This document shows positions 8,387 through 17,350 of a stretch of 64,000 bases of DNA, piece after piece. The DNA lies in the NCBI RefSeq assembly GCF_002631185.1, contig NZ_PDNU01000021.1:1-64000 (forward strand), read 5' to 3'. A program made the translations under genes and the position numbers. The notes beneath the pieces are model-generated. The model was not told the DNA's origin. It saw only the letters and a list, made by a program, of their open reading frames with translations, and did no database searches. The stretch is from Teichococcus rhizosphaerae (GTDB taxonomy: Bacteria; Pseudomonadota; Alphaproteobacteria; Acetobacterales; Acetobacteraceae). Position 1 is the stretch's first letter. The number at the start of each line of letters is the position of its first letter.

Positions 8387-9255
8387 CGGCGGCGCGCCTC
8401 GGCCACGCTCACCAGCACGGCGCCGGCCAGCACCACGGCGGCGCCCGCCCAGGCCATGCCGTCCGGCGCCTCGGCGTAGAGCAGCCAGCCGGCGCCCGCC
8501 AGCACCGGCAGCCGCAGGTACTGGAAGGGCGCGACGGCCGAGGCCTCGCCGGCGCGGAAGGCCTCGGTGGTCAGCCACAGGATGCCGGGCGTCACCAGCC
8601 CCAGCAGCGCCAGCCCCGCCAGGTCCACGCCGCCGAGCGGCCGCCACTGCCACAGCGCCAGCGGCAGGGTGCCGATCGAGGTGATGATGCCGACCCAGCC
8701 GATGATGGTGAGCGTGCCCTCGGAGCGCGTCAGCACGCGCGAGGAGAGGGTGATGCCGCACCAGGTGGCCGCCGCCCCCAGCGCCACCGCGACACCGGGG
8801 AGGGAGGTTCCCGCCCCCGTCCCTTCCCACGGCCGCAGCATCGCCGCGATGCCGGCCAGCCCCACCAGCGTGCCCGCCCAGCGCGCGGCGCCCACCCGCT
8901 CGCGCAGCACGGGGCCGGCCAGCAGGGTGGTGAACATGACGTTGGTGAAGGACAGCACCGTGGCGGTGGCGAGGTCGAGCAGCGTCAGCGAGACATAGTA
9001 GAGGCCCCAGGTGAGCAGCGAGCAGACGCCGCGCAGCGCGTGCAGCGCGGGCCGCGCCGTGCGCAGCACGCCGGGGCCGGCGGCCAGCAGCGCCGGCGCC
9101 ACCCAGACGACCTGCCCCAGGCAGCGGAACAGCAATTGCGTGGAGAGGGGGATGCCGCGGGCGGTGAGCCAGCGGATCATCAATGCCTCATAGGCGAAGA
9201 GCAGCGCCGCGCCGGCCATCAGGGCGGCGCCGCGCAAATTGCCGGGCAGGGTCAT
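8383..9255 (-). CDS. EamA/DMT-superfamily transporter, first of a tandem pair
   Basis: Also 290 residues, with the same ten-segment EamA layout: LLTWGLYYVSLTLLDLATATVLSFTNVMF in the first repeat and AGEASAVAPFQYLRLPVLAGAGW in the second. The two genes share motifs at the same positions and have the same length, which suggests a tandem duplication followed by divergence. They may act as a heteromeric pair, as some paired small DMT exporters do, or as separate exporters. The start at 9255 begins directly before the first membrane segment; no strong ribosome site is visible. Confidence 0.85.
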   Translation of the reverse strand: MTLPGNLRGAALMAGAALLFAYEALMIRWLTARGIPLSTQLLFRCLGQVVWVAPALLAAGPGVLRTARPALHALRGVCSLLTWGLYYVSLTLLDLATATVLSFTNVMFTTLLAGPVLRERVGAARWAGTLVGLAGIAAMLRPWEGTGAGTSLPGVAVALGAAATWCGITLSSRVLTRSEGTLTIIGWVGIITSIGTLPLALWQWRPLGGVDLAGLALLGLVTPGILWLTTEAFRAGEASAVAPFQYLRLPVLAGAGWLLYAEAPDGMAWAGAAVVLAGAVLVSVAEARRR

Positions 9256-9433
9256 GACGCGGGCCACAATGGCCGCAAGTGGCGGGCGCCAAAAGGGGCG
9301 GGGCGCGGGAATCCGCCAGGGCGGCGCCTGCCGCGCGCCGGGAAGCGGGGGCGGGGGGCGGGTTGACGCCTCCCGGCGCCGCGCCCAGCTTGCCCGGCTG
9401 GCAGCCCGGCGGGCGGAAGAAGGGGAATCGGTC

Positions 9434-10501
9434 ATGGCCCTCAAGCAGGCCCTCAAGCAGGACAGCGCGGCGGCGGACGGGATGGCGGGGCCGGTCCTGG
9501 TGTGGGGGGCGGGCGCCATCGGCGGCACGGTGGGGGCGGCGCTGGTGCGCGCCGGCCATGCCGTGGTGTTCGTGGACATCGAGGCGGAACATGTGGCCGC
9601 CATCCGCGACCCGGCGCGCGGCCTGGCGATCGAGGGGCCGCTGGAGAACTACACGGTCCACGCGCCCGCCTTCACGCCCGAGGCGCTGCGCGGCCGCTTC
9701 CGCCGCGTGCTGCTCTGCGTCAAGGCGCAGCACACCGAGGCCGCGGCGCGCGCCCTGCTGCCGCACCTGGCCGAGGACGGCTTCGTGGTGTCCCTGCAGA
9801 ACGGGCTGTGCGAGCCGATCATCGCCCACGTGGTGGGGGAGGCGCGCACCGTCGGCGCCTTCGTCAACTTCAGCGCGGACTGGCTGGGGCCGGGGCGGGT
9901 GCTGTATGGCGGGCGCGGCGCCGTGGTGCTGGGCGAGCTGGACGGCACGGAAACGCCGCGGCTGGAGGCGCTGCACCGGCTGCTGCGGGTGTTCGAGCCC
10001 GACGCCATCACCACCCCCAACCTCGCGGGCTATCTCTGGGGCAAGCTCGGCTATGGCGCGCTGCTCTTCGCCCAGGCGGTGGGGGAGAAGGGCATCGCCG
10101 ACTGCCTGGAGCGCGCGGAGCTGCTGCCGCTGTGGCGGGCGCTCGGCGGCGAGGTGATGCGCGTGGCGGCGGCCGAGGGCGTGGTGCCGCGCGGCTTCAA
10201 CGGCTTCGACCCCGCGGCCTTCGCCCCCGGCGGGACGGAGGCGGCGGCGCGGGCCAGCGTGGCGGCGATGGTCGCCTTCAACCGCCCCAACGCCAAGACC
10301 CATTCCGGCATCTGGCGCGACCTGTGGGTGCGCCGCCGCACCACCGAGGTGGACGCGCAGCTCGCCCCCGTGGCCGAGGCGGGGCGCCGCCACGGCATCC
10401 CCACCCCCGCGCTGGACCGGCTGATCGGCCAGGTCCACGAATGCGAGCGCGGCACCCGCGCCATGAGCGACGCCAACCTGCTGGAGATGCTGCCCGCATG
10501 A
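9434..10501 (+). CDS. Ketopantoate reductase (ApbA/PanE) family oxidoreductase
   Basis: A 355-residue NAD(P)-dependent reductase. The N-terminal Rossmann motif is VWGAGAIGGTVG, followed by LLCVKAQHTE and VVSLQNGL, all typical of the ApbA/PanE family. The C-terminal helical domain carries LWGKLGYGALLFAQA, matching the family's catalytic Lys region. The length exceeds that of E. coli PanE (about 300), and the neighbour is an SDR oxidoreductase rather than pantothenate genes, so a catabolic role on a different 2-oxo acid is quite possible. AGGGG precedes the ATG. The stop overlaps the next gene's start (ATGA), showing a two-gene operon. Confidence 0.8.
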   Translation: MALKQALKQDSAAADGMAGPVLVWGAGAIGGTVGAALVRAGHAVVFVDIEAEHVAAIRDPARGLAIEGPLENYTVHAPAFTPEALRGRFRRVLLCVKAQHTEAAARALLPHLAEDGFVVSLQNGLCEPIIAHVVGEARTVGAFVNFSADWLGPGRVLYGGRGAVVLGELDGTETPRLEALHRLLRVFEPDAITTPNLAGYLWGKLGYGALLFAQAVGEKGIADCLERAELLPLWRALGGEVMRVAAAEGVVPRGFNGFDPAAFAPGGTEAAARASVAAMVAFNRPNAKTHSGIWRDLWVRRRTTEVDAQLAPVAEAGRRHGIPTPALDRLIGQVHECERGTRAMSDANLLEMLPA

Positions 10502-11253
10502 ACATCCGCTTCGACAATGTGGTGGTCGCCGTCACCGGCGCCGGCCACGGCTTCGGCCGCGTCATCGCGCGGGACTTCGCGGCGATGGGCGCGCGCGTCT
10601 TCGCCTGCGACCTCTCGGCCGGGGAGCTGGCCGAGACCGCCGGCGCGCGCGGCATCGCGACCGAGGCCTTCGACCTCACCGCCCCCGGCGCCGCGCGCGA
10701 CTGGATCGGCCGCGTCTCGGCGGCGGCGGGTGCCCCCGTGGGCGTGCTGGTGGCCAATGCGGGCGGCGTGCGCGGCCAGGTGATGCGCCCTGTGGACGAG
10801 GTGCCGGAAGCCGACTGGCACGCCATCTTCGACATCAACCTGCATGCCTGCTTCAACCTCTGCGCCGCCGCCGCGCCGGGGATGAAGCAGGCCGGGCGGG
10901 GCGCCATCGTCACCATCTCCTCGGGCGCCGGGCTGCAGCGCAGCCTGACCGGCATCCAGGCCTATTGCGCCGCCAAGCACGGGCTGGTGGGGCTGACGCG
11001 GCAGCTGGCGCATGAGCTCGGGCCGCACGGCATCCGGGTCAACTCGGTGGCGCCGGGCTTCATCCCCTCCAACCCCGCCTCCATCGCCCAGTTCGAGAGC
11101 TATGGCGCCGAGGGGCAGCGGCGGCTGGTGGAGGGCATCGCGCTGCGCCGGCTCGGCGAGGCGCAGGACATCGCCGACGCCGTGACCTTCCTGGCCAGCG
11201 ACCGCGCCAAGTGGATCAGCGGCCAGATCCTCAGCGTGGATGGCGGAAAATAG
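10498..11253 (+). CDS. Short-chain dehydrogenase/reductase (SDR), classical type
   Basis: A 251-residue NAD(P)H-dependent oxidoreductase. The cofactor motif is TGAGHGFGR, followed by NAGG, the catalytic Ser in TISSGAG and the YCAAK motif (Tyr and Lys). The C-terminus ends FLASDRAKWISGQILSVDGGK, standard for classical SDRs. It overlaps the upstream ApbA/PanE-like gene by four bases (ATGA) and is therefore co-translated, so both probably act on the same pathway, reducing or oxidising a small keto/hydroxy compound. The substrate cannot be deduced. Confidence 0.85.
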   Translation: MNIRFDNVVVAVTGAGHGFGRVIARDFAAMGARVFACDLSAGELAETAGARGIATEAFDLTAPGAARDWIGRVSAAAGAPVGVLVANAGGVRGQVMRPVDEVPEADWHAIFDINLHACFNLCAAAAPGMKQAGRGAIVTISSGAGLQRSLTGIQAYCAAKHGLVGLTRQLAHELGPHGIRVNSVAPGFIPSNPASIAQFESYGAEGQRRLVEGIALRRLGEAQDIADAVTFLASDRAKWISGQILSVDGGK

Positions 11254-11447
11254 GCCGGAGCGCCGCCGCGCCTCGCATTTAATGAGGCCTGTCACGAAAA
11301 CTTGGCATTAAGCCGCGTTAATGACCGATATAGAAGCTGATGCTGCCCGGCGGCCGGCGCCAGGGGCATCTCTCCTCCTGGCCTGTCCCCTGGTTCCGGG
11401 CGGCGAAAGGCGCCCGGCAAGCATCATGGAAAGGAGCGGCGAACCTG

Positions 11448-12869
11448 ATGAGATCGGCGAGGAACGGCGCGGCCAGGGGGATCCGCTTCGCGGATTTCGA
11501 CCATACCCTGTTTGCCTGCAACAGCACCGAGCTGTTCATCGCCTCCTGCAAGCCGGTCCTGCTGGTGGCCGTGCTGGACCTGCTCATCCGCCGCTGCGTG
11601 CCCTGGCAGCTGGTCGGGCTCCAGCAGTGGTTCCGGCTGCGGGACTTCGCCTGCTGCTTCTGCATCCTGCTGCTGATGCCCTGGAACCTGCTGATCTGGC
11701 GGCGCGCCGCGCCCGGGCTGTATGCGCGGCTGGAAAGCGCCGCGGTGGCGGAGCGGCTGCGCCGGGCCGACCCGCGCGACGTCGTCATCGTCTCCTTCGG
11801 CATGACCTTCGTGATCCGCCACCTGCTGCGCGGCAGCCCCTGGCAGGATTGCCGGCTGATCGCCACGCCATGGCTGCCGGGGTGGCGCCACTTCCGCAGC
11901 GGCAAGCTGCACCTGGTGGCGCCGCATTTCAGCGCGGCCGAGATCGCCCGCGCCTGGTTCATCACCGATTCCCGCGATGACGGCGACCTGCTGGCGGCGG
12001 TGGGGGAGGGGGAGCTGATCACCCCCCAGGGCGAGCCCTTCCGCGCCTCGGAGCGGCTCTACCTGCCGCTGCGCTACACCGCCGCGGCCAAGTACACGCG
12101 CTCCTATGTGCTCGACCAGATCCTGCTGGTGGACATCCTGCTGCTGGCGCTCAGCCTCGGCACCAGCCCGGATGCGCTGCTGGCGGCGCTGTGCTGCGTG
12201 CCCTTCCTGACCCTGTCGCTGATGTGCGTCTACGAGATCGGCTACTACGAGAACGACATGGTGGCCGCGCGAAAGGAGAAGTCGCCGACGCTGCGGTGCG
12301 AGGCGGCGAACTTCCGCGACTTCCCGATCGAGCCCAATGCCTGGATCTGGGCGGCGGCGAGCGGCGCGGCGGGGCTGGCCATGGCGCATGGGATGGGGCT
12401 GCTCGGGCCGCTCGGCCTCGGCCTCGGCGGGGCGTGCTGGGCCGCCATGCTGCTGGCGCAGCGCGCGGTCTTCTACCTCTACAACCGCCGCACGCCGAAA
12501 TCCCGGATGCTGCTCTATCCGGTGCTCAACATGCTGAAGTTCGCGCCGGTCTTCGTGCTGATGCCGCCCACCAAGCTGGGCGTGGTGCTGGCCCTCAGCC
12601 AGGTGATGACGATGTGGGCTGTCTACATCACCTACCGCCATGGCGGCGACCACACCAAGATCCGCAAGGAAAGCCTGCGGCTGGTGCTGTTCGGCATCGG
12701 CGTCGTGCTGCTGCTCAGCAGCGCCCCCCTTGCCGGTCTGGGCGGCGGGTTCCAGCTCGGCATGATCACGGCCTGGCTGCTGCTGCGGCTGGGCAAGGCA
12801 CCGATCCTGGCGGCGCGGGCCCGCCGCCGGCCGGAAGGGTCGCTGCTGGTGGCCCGCCAGGGCTCCTGA
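11448..12869 (+). CDS. HAD-like phosphatase fused to a UbiA-like membrane domain
   Basis: A 473-residue two-part protein. The N-terminal part (roughly residues 10-190) carries all HAD phosphatase motifs: DFDHT (motif I), SFGMT (motif II) and DSRDDGDLL (motif IV), as in SerB-like enzymes. The remainder has six to eight hydrophobic segments resembling UbiA-type polyprenyl transferases, with an acidic loop YEIGYYENDMVAARKEKSP where those enzymes carry their Asp-rich motif. Known fusions of this type make decaprenyl-phosphate-linked sugars. A role in lipid-linked sugar or prenyl phosphate metabolism is therefore inferred, not shown. AAGGAG lies 11 nt before the ATG. It stands alone, with no glycosyltransferase next to it. 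Confidence 0.6.
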   Translation: MRSARNGAARGIRFADFDHTLFACNSTELFIASCKPVLLVAVLDLLIRRCVPWQLVGLQQWFRLRDFACCFCILLLMPWNLLIWRRAAPGLYARLESAAVAERLRRADPRDVVIVSFGMTFVIRHLLRGSPWQDCRLIATPWLPGWRHFRSGKLHLVAPHFSAAEIARAWFITDSRDDGDLLAAVGEGELITPQGEPFRASERLYLPLRYTAAAKYTRSYVLDQILLVDILLLALSLGTSPDALLAALCCVPFLTLSLMCVYEIGYYENDMVAARKEKSPTLRCEAANFRDFPIEPNAWIWAAASGAAGLAMAHGMGLLGPLGLGLGGACWAAMLLAQRAVFYLYNRRTPKSRMLLYPVLNMLKFAPVFVLMPPTKLGVVLALSQVMTMWAVYITYRHGGDHTKIRKESLRLVLFGIGVVLLLSSAPLAGLGGGFQLGMITAWLLLRLGKAPILAARARRRPEGSLLVARQGS

Positions 12870-12977
12870 TCGGCGCTCCTGATCCGGGCTCCGGATCGGG
12901 GCTCCAGAGCCGCGCGGCGCTTCCGGATCTCCCCGAAGGGCTCCCCCGGAAGCCCGCCCTCCGGGGAAGGGGCTGCC

Positions 12978-14147
12978 TCAGACGCTGGCCAGCAGCCCGG
13001 CGAAGAGCCGCGCGCGCGGCACCAGGCTGTCGATCAGCAGGTGCTCCTGCAGGGTGTGGATGCCCGCCCCCCGAACGCCGAGCCCGTCCAGCGTGGGGAT
13101 GCCCATGGCGCCGGTGAAGTTGCCGTCCGAGCCGCCGCCGGCGCTCTGGTGGCTGATCGCGAAGCCGAGCTTCGCCGCCAGCCCCTGGGCGGTGCGATAG
13201 AGGCCCATGGTGCTGGCATCCGGCTCCCAGACCGGCCGGGTGACGCCGCGGCGCACCTCGAGCCGCACGTCGTCGGCGCTGGCGGACAGGGCCAGCATCC
13301 GCTCCACCGCATGGTCGAGGTCCTCCTGCCGCTTGGCCATGGTCAGCGCCTCGGCGTCGCAATGGGTGGCGACGCAGTTGACCCATTGCCCGCCATGCAG
13401 CACGCCCACCGAGAAGGTGCAGGCCTCGGTGGTCATCGCCTCGATGGCCAGCACCTGGCGGCACATCTCGCGGATCGCGCTGCGCCCGTCGGACAGGGCG
13501 GAGCCCGCGTGGCTCGGGCGGCCCGTGGTGCGGAGGTTGAAGCGGGCGATGGCGTAGCGCCCCGTCACCACCCCGCCATCGGGGCGGGCGGGCTCGGGCA
13601 CCAGCACCACCTCGTGCCGTGCCGCCTCGGCCTCGATCAGGTCGCGCGTCGAGGGGCTGCCGATCTCCTCGTCGCTGGTCAGCAGGAAGGTGACGGGCCG
13701 GCGCGTCGCGATGCCGGCCTGCATCATCGCCGCCACGGCCTGCAGGGCGATGAAGGTGCCGCCCTTCATGTCGCAGATGCCGGGGCCGAAGGCGCGGTCG
13801 CCCTCGACGCGGAAGGGCAGGGCGCCCAGCGTGCCGACGGGGTGGACGGTGTCGAGATGCGCCAGCACCAGGATGCCGCCCTCCATCTCGCCATCGGGGT
13901 GCGGGAAGCGGGCGCGCACGCAGTCGCCGAGGCCCATCCGGCCGGGAATGCGCTCGACCCGCGCGCCGAGCACGGCGAGGTCGCGCGCCGCCAGCGACAT
14001 CATGCGGTTGACGGCAGCGGCGTCGAAGGTCGGGCTTTCGCACTCCACCCAGGGGCGCAGCCCCTCCAGCAGGGACGCGGCCTCGAAGGGCAGCGCCAGG
14101 GCGCGCTGCGCCTCGGGCTGGTCGGCGTGGGTCTCGGTGGCGTCCAT
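12978..14147 (-). CDS. M20-family zinc peptidase (glutamate carboxypeptidase/ArgE-like)
   Basis: A 389-residue metallopeptidase of the M20 family. Zinc ligands and catalytic residues are visible: LAHLDTVHPVG (His, catalytic Asp), GPGICDMKGG (bridging Asp), TSDEEIGS (catalytic Glu and ligand Glu) and a final His in AGIHTLQEH. The insert from about residue 190 to 300 is the dimerisation domain. The best match is the CPG2/ArgE-like group that removes C-terminal glutamate or N-acyl groups. There is no signal peptide. The start at 14147 has GGGAGAG upstream. It is divergent from the TauD-like gene. Confidence 0.85.
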   Translation of the reverse strand: MDATETHADQPEAQRALALPFEAASLLEGLRPWVECESPTFDAAAVNRMMSLAARDLAVLGARVERIPGRMGLGDCVRARFPHPDGEMEGGILVLAHLDTVHPVGTLGALPFRVEGDRAFGPGICDMKGGTFIALQAVAAMMQAGIATRRPVTFLLTSDEEIGSPSTRDLIEAEAARHEVVLVPEPARPDGGVVTGRYAIARFNLRTTGRPSHAGSALSDGRSAIREMCRQVLAIEAMTTEACTFSVGVLHGGQWVNCVATHCDAEALTMAKRQEDLDHAVERMLALSASADDVRLEVRRGVTRPVWEPDASTMGLYRTAQGLAAKLGFAISHQSAGGGSDGNFTGAMGIPTLDGLGVRGAGIHTLQEHLLIDSLVPRARLFAGLLASV

Positions 14148-14305
14148 GGGGCGGATCTCTCCCGGCTGCGTGGGGCATGAAGGGCCGGGCAGGGTGCGGT
14201 GGGGTGGGAAAGGTGGCAAGGGGGGAGACGGCCGGGCGCGGCGCCCCCGCCGCCTCCACCGCGCCATGATGCATCCCGCGCCGTCCCTGCTAAACATGGC
14301 CGCCG

Positions 14306-15223
14306 ATGACCGAACCTTCTCCCCCCCGCCGGATCGCCCCGCAGACCGGCCCGCATCTGTGGCTCGGCAGCAGCCTGAGCCCGGCCGACTGGATGCTGCC
14401 GCTCGGCGGCGGCATCGCGGCCGAGATCGAGGCGGCGCTCGCCATTCCGGGCACGCCCCTGACGCGGCTGGACCCGCTGCTGGCGCAGCTGGCCGAGCGG
14501 CTGGCGCATGGGCTGGGCTTCGCGCTGCTGCGCGGGCTGCCGCTGCCGGCCGGGCCGGCGGCGCTGCTTGGCCTGCTGGGCAGCCGCATGGGCCGCGCCG
14601 TGCACGCCCCGCTGCCCGCCGGCCCCGCCGCCGGCCCTTGGCACACCGAGCCCTGCGACGCGCTGCTGCTGCTGTGCCGCGAGGCGGTGGAGGTGACGCT
14701 GCTTTCCGCCGCCGCCCTGCACAACGCGCTGCTGAAGAACGACCGCGCCGCGCTGGAGGTGCTCTACCGCCCCCTTCCTCACGCGCTGCCCTCCGCGCGG
14801 CCTGGCGCGCCGCCCGCGGGGCCGGAGCCTGGCGGGGCGCAGGGTGCGGTGCCCCCGGGAGAGCAGGGAGGGGAGCGGGAAGACCGCGGGGAGGAAGCGC
14901 CGGAGGAGGCCGACCTGTCGCCCGGGGTCGCGGAGGGGAGCCTGCCGGTCTTTGCCGTGACGGGCGGCGTGTTCGCCGCCCGCTGCGACCGCGCGGCGCT
15001 GGACGAGCGGGCCTGTGGCGGCGCGCTCGCGGCGCTCGACGATGCGGCGGCGACGCCCGGCCTGGCGCTGCGGCTGCCGCTGCGGCCGGGCGACCTGCTT
15101 TGCGTCAACCCCTTCCTGGTCTGGGCGTCCCGCATGCCCGGCCTTTCGGCGCTGCCCCTGGTGATGCCGAGCTCGCGCCTGTCGGACGGCCCCTTCATGG
15201 CGCTGCGCGACGCGGAGGCGTGA
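14306..15223 (+). CDS. TauD/TfdA-like protein with a degenerate iron site
   Basis: A 305-residue protein resembling TauD/TfdA alpha-ketoglutarate dioxygenases. Family-like features are GFALLRGLPLP, WHTEPCD at the place of the first HxD/E ligand pair, VFAVTGGVFAARCDRAALDE and the C-terminal RPGDLLCVNPFLVWASR. In active family members that last region usually carries the distal His and an Arg for 2-oxoglutarate. Here the His seems replaced, while an Arg remains. A low-complexity acidic/Pro-Gly insert spans roughly residues 155-215. It may be a structural homologue without oxygenase activity. I have no substrate to propose. Confidence 0.5.
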   Translation: MTEPSPPRRIAPQTGPHLWLGSSLSPADWMLPLGGGIAAEIEAALAIPGTPLTRLDPLLAQLAERLAHGLGFALLRGLPLPAGPAALLGLLGSRMGRAVHAPLPAGPAAGPWHTEPCDALLLLCREAVEVTLLSAAALHNALLKNDRAALEVLYRPLPHALPSARPGAPPAGPEPGGAQGAVPPGEQGGEREDRGEEAPEEADLSPGVAEGSLPVFAVTGGVFAARCDRAALDERACGGALAALDDAAATPGLALRLPLRPGDLLCVNPFLVWASRMPGLSALPLVMPSSRLSDGPFMALRDAEA

Positions 15224-15325
15224 GGCGCCCGCGCGGCGCGGCGTGGCGGGCGGTGGGCCGCCTTAGGGCTTTGTTCACCGCCGCCACGGCACAAGGAACG
15301 CACCACCGTCGTGCCGGAGCCCCTG

Positions 15326-16087
15326 ATGAACGCCCAGGCCCATCCCGCCTCCGGCAGAGCCGCGCCGGAAAGCCCCGTGCCGGAAGGCCCCATGCCGGAA
15401 ATTCCCGCCGGCGGTTCGGACCCTGACCTGCGCGCGGCGTTGCGCGCGGCCCTGCGCGAGGAGATGGGAGCGCCGCTCCGGGAGCTGCGCGCCTTTGTCG
15501 ACCGCCGCATCGCCGAGCTGAGCGCCGAGCTCGCCGCCACCTCCGACATGGCCGACATGGCGGAGGAGAAGATCTCGCGCAGGCTCGCCCTGGTGCACGA
15601 GCAGATCGCCAAGCTCGTCGCCATTCCCGCCGCCAGCACCCGCAACAGCGGGCTGGAGCTGGAGGCGGTGGTGCAGGCGACCGAGGCGGCGGCCAACACC
15701 ATCATGGAGGCCACCGAGGCGATCCAGGCCTGGATCAGCGGCGGGCAGAAGGACCAGGCCTCGATCGAGGCGCTGTCGGCCAGGGTGAACTCGATCTTCG
15801 AGGCCTGCAGCTTCCAGGACATCACCGGCCAGCGCATCCGCCGCGCCATCCAGCACCTGCAGCAGGTGGAGACGATGCTGGAGCAGATCGTGCCGGGGGT
15901 GGGCGCCGCCGGCGCGGCGGTGGAGCAGGTCGCGGTGCCGACGCGGATCTGCACCACCAGCGCTGCCGCCCAGGCGGGGCCGGACCTGTCCCAGGAGGCC
16001 ATCGACGCGCTGCTGGCAGGCGCCGCGCCCGCGCCGGCCGCCGCGCCGATGTCGCAGGCGGAGATCGACGCGCTGCTGAACGGCTGA
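15326..16087 (+). CDS. cheZ: CheZ-like protein phosphatase with two C-terminal FliM-type peptides
   Basis: A 253-residue, largely helical protein. The segment ACSFQDITGQRIRRAI at residues 160-175 matches the CheZ active site, with Asp165 and Gln169 in the positions of the catalytic pair (Gln acts on CheY-P). Long amphipathic helices precede it, as in the CheZ four-helix bundle. The C-terminus carries two repeats, LSQEAIDALLAG (221-232) and MSQAEIDALLNG (242-253), joined by an Ala/Pro linker. Both look like the CheY-binding N-terminus of FliM/FliN. The ATG at 15326 has GGAG 7 nt upstream; a GTG at 15311 is the alternative. No other chemotaxis genes are in the window. Confidence 0.75.
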   Translation: MNAQAHPASGRAAPESPVPEGPMPEIPAGGSDPDLRAALRAALREEMGAPLRELRAFVDRRIAELSAELAATSDMADMAEEKISRRLALVHEQIAKLVAIPAASTRNSGLELEAVVQATEAAANTIMEATEAIQAWISGGQKDQASIEALSARVNSIFEACSFQDITGQRIRRAIQHLQQVETMLEQIVPGVGAAGAAVEQVAVPTRICTTSAAAQAGPDLSQEAIDALLAGAAPAPAAAPMSQAEIDALLNG

Positions 16088-16194
16088 GCCCGGCGCAGCG
16101 CGCCGTGGCAAGGGGAGGGAGGCAGGGGCGCCATCCCGCCGCCCTGTGGCGGCGGGGGTGCGGCGCGCGGCCTGGAGGCCGGCGCCGCTTCGCC

Positions 16195-17166
16195 TCAGTC
16201 CAGCCGCGCGCCGGAGACGCGGACCACTTCCTTCCACTTGACGTTCTCCGCCTGGATGAAGGCGGAGAATTCCTGCGGGCCCATCGGGCGCGGCTCGCTG
16301 CCCAGGTCGCGCAGCTTGGCCAGCACCTCGGGCTCCTTGAGGATCTCGGCCACATGGCCGGAAACCCGCTCCAGGACCGGGCGCGGCGTGCGGGCCGGGG
16401 CCTGCAGGCCGAACCAGGCCTCGGCCTCGAAGCCCTCCACGCCCAGCTCCGCCACGGTCGGCACGTCCGGCAGGGCGAACCAGCGCGCCTTGCTGGTCAC
16501 CGCCAGCGCCCGCAGCCGGCCCTCGTTGATGTGCGGCAGGTAGGGGGGGAGGTTGTCGATCGCCATGTCGAGGCGGCCGGCCAGCAGGTCGGGGATCACC
16601 GCCGCGCTGCCGCGATAGGGCACGTGGATGATGTCGGTGCCGGTGCGGTGCTTGATCAGCTCGCCGCACATGTGGCCGGAGGTGCCGTTGCCCGGCGTGC
16701 CGTAGGTGAGGGTGCCCTTCTCGGCCTTCGCCTTCTCCAGCAGGTCCTTGAAGGTCTTGAGCGGGCTGCTGGCCGGCACGGCGATGACGTTGGCGAGCGA
16801 GTTCACCAGCGCCAGCTCGGTCAGCGCCGAGACCTGGTAGGGCATGTTGGAGTAGAGGTACTGGTTGATGCTGGCGGTGCCGATGGTGCACATCAGCAGC
16901 GTGTGGCCGTCCGGCTCGGCCTTGGCCACCATGTCGGAGCCCAGCATGCCGCCGGCGCCGGGGCGGTTGTCCACCACCACCGGCTGGCCCAGCATGGCCG
17001 AGAGGCGCTCGGCCACCAGCCGGGCCGTCACGTCGGTGGCGCCGCCGCCGGGGAAGGGCACCACGAGGCGCACGGGGCGGTTGGGAAAGGCGGGCTGGGC
17101 GCGCAGCAGCGCGGGCGCGGCGATCAGCCCGGCACCAGCCAGCACGAGGCGGCGAGACAGCGTCAT
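16195..17166 (-). CDS. Bug-family tripartite tricarboxylate transporter receptor
   Basis: A 323-residue periplasmic receptor of the TctC/Bug family, which binds carboxylates, often with a free carboxylate or amide group. A signal peptide (TLSRRLVLAGAGLIAAPALLRAQ) precedes the signature FPNRPVRLVVPFPGGGATDVTAR, then VVVDNRPGAGG, then YRGSAAVIPDLLAGRLDMAID. No TctA or TctB membrane gene is adjacent, which is common for this expanded family. It lies 184 bp downstream of a second Bug gene on the same strand. The ligand cannot be predicted. Confidence 0.9.
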   Translation of the reverse strand: MTLSRRLVLAGAGLIAAPALLRAQPAFPNRPVRLVVPFPGGGATDVTARLVAERLSAMLGQPVVVDNRPGAGGMLGSDMVAKAEPDGHTLLMCTIGTASINQYLYSNMPYQVSALTELALVNSLANVIAVPASSPLKTFKDLLEKAKAEKGTLTYGTPGNGTSGHMCGELIKHRTGTDIIHVPYRGSAAVIPDLLAGRLDMAIDNLPPYLPHINEGRLRALAVTSKARWFALPDVPTVAELGVEGFEAEAWFGLQAPARTPRPVLERVSGHVAEILKEPEVLAKLRDLGSEPRPMGPQEFSAFIQAENVKWKEVVRVSGARLD

Positions 17167-17298
17167 GGCGCTTCCTCCGAGAACGTTTCCGGGGCCAGCT
17201 AGACCAGCGGAGGCGCAGTGGCAAGCTGGGGCTGGGAGAAAGGCGGCGGGAAGATGCGCCCCGCCTCTCCCCTCGCCTCCCGTCCCTCGGGGGCGCCG

Positions 17299-17340
17299 CC
17301 CCGTTCCCGCCGCCCCGTTCCCGCCGCCCCGTTCCCGCCG
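17299..17340. repeat. 14-bp tandem repeat, three copies
   Basis: Three exact copies of CCCCGTTCCCGCCG begin at 17299, 17313 and 17327. They fill part of the gap between the two Bug receptor genes, close to the 3' end of the upstream one. Confidence 0.85.
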
Positions 17341-17350
17341 CCGGCCGCCC

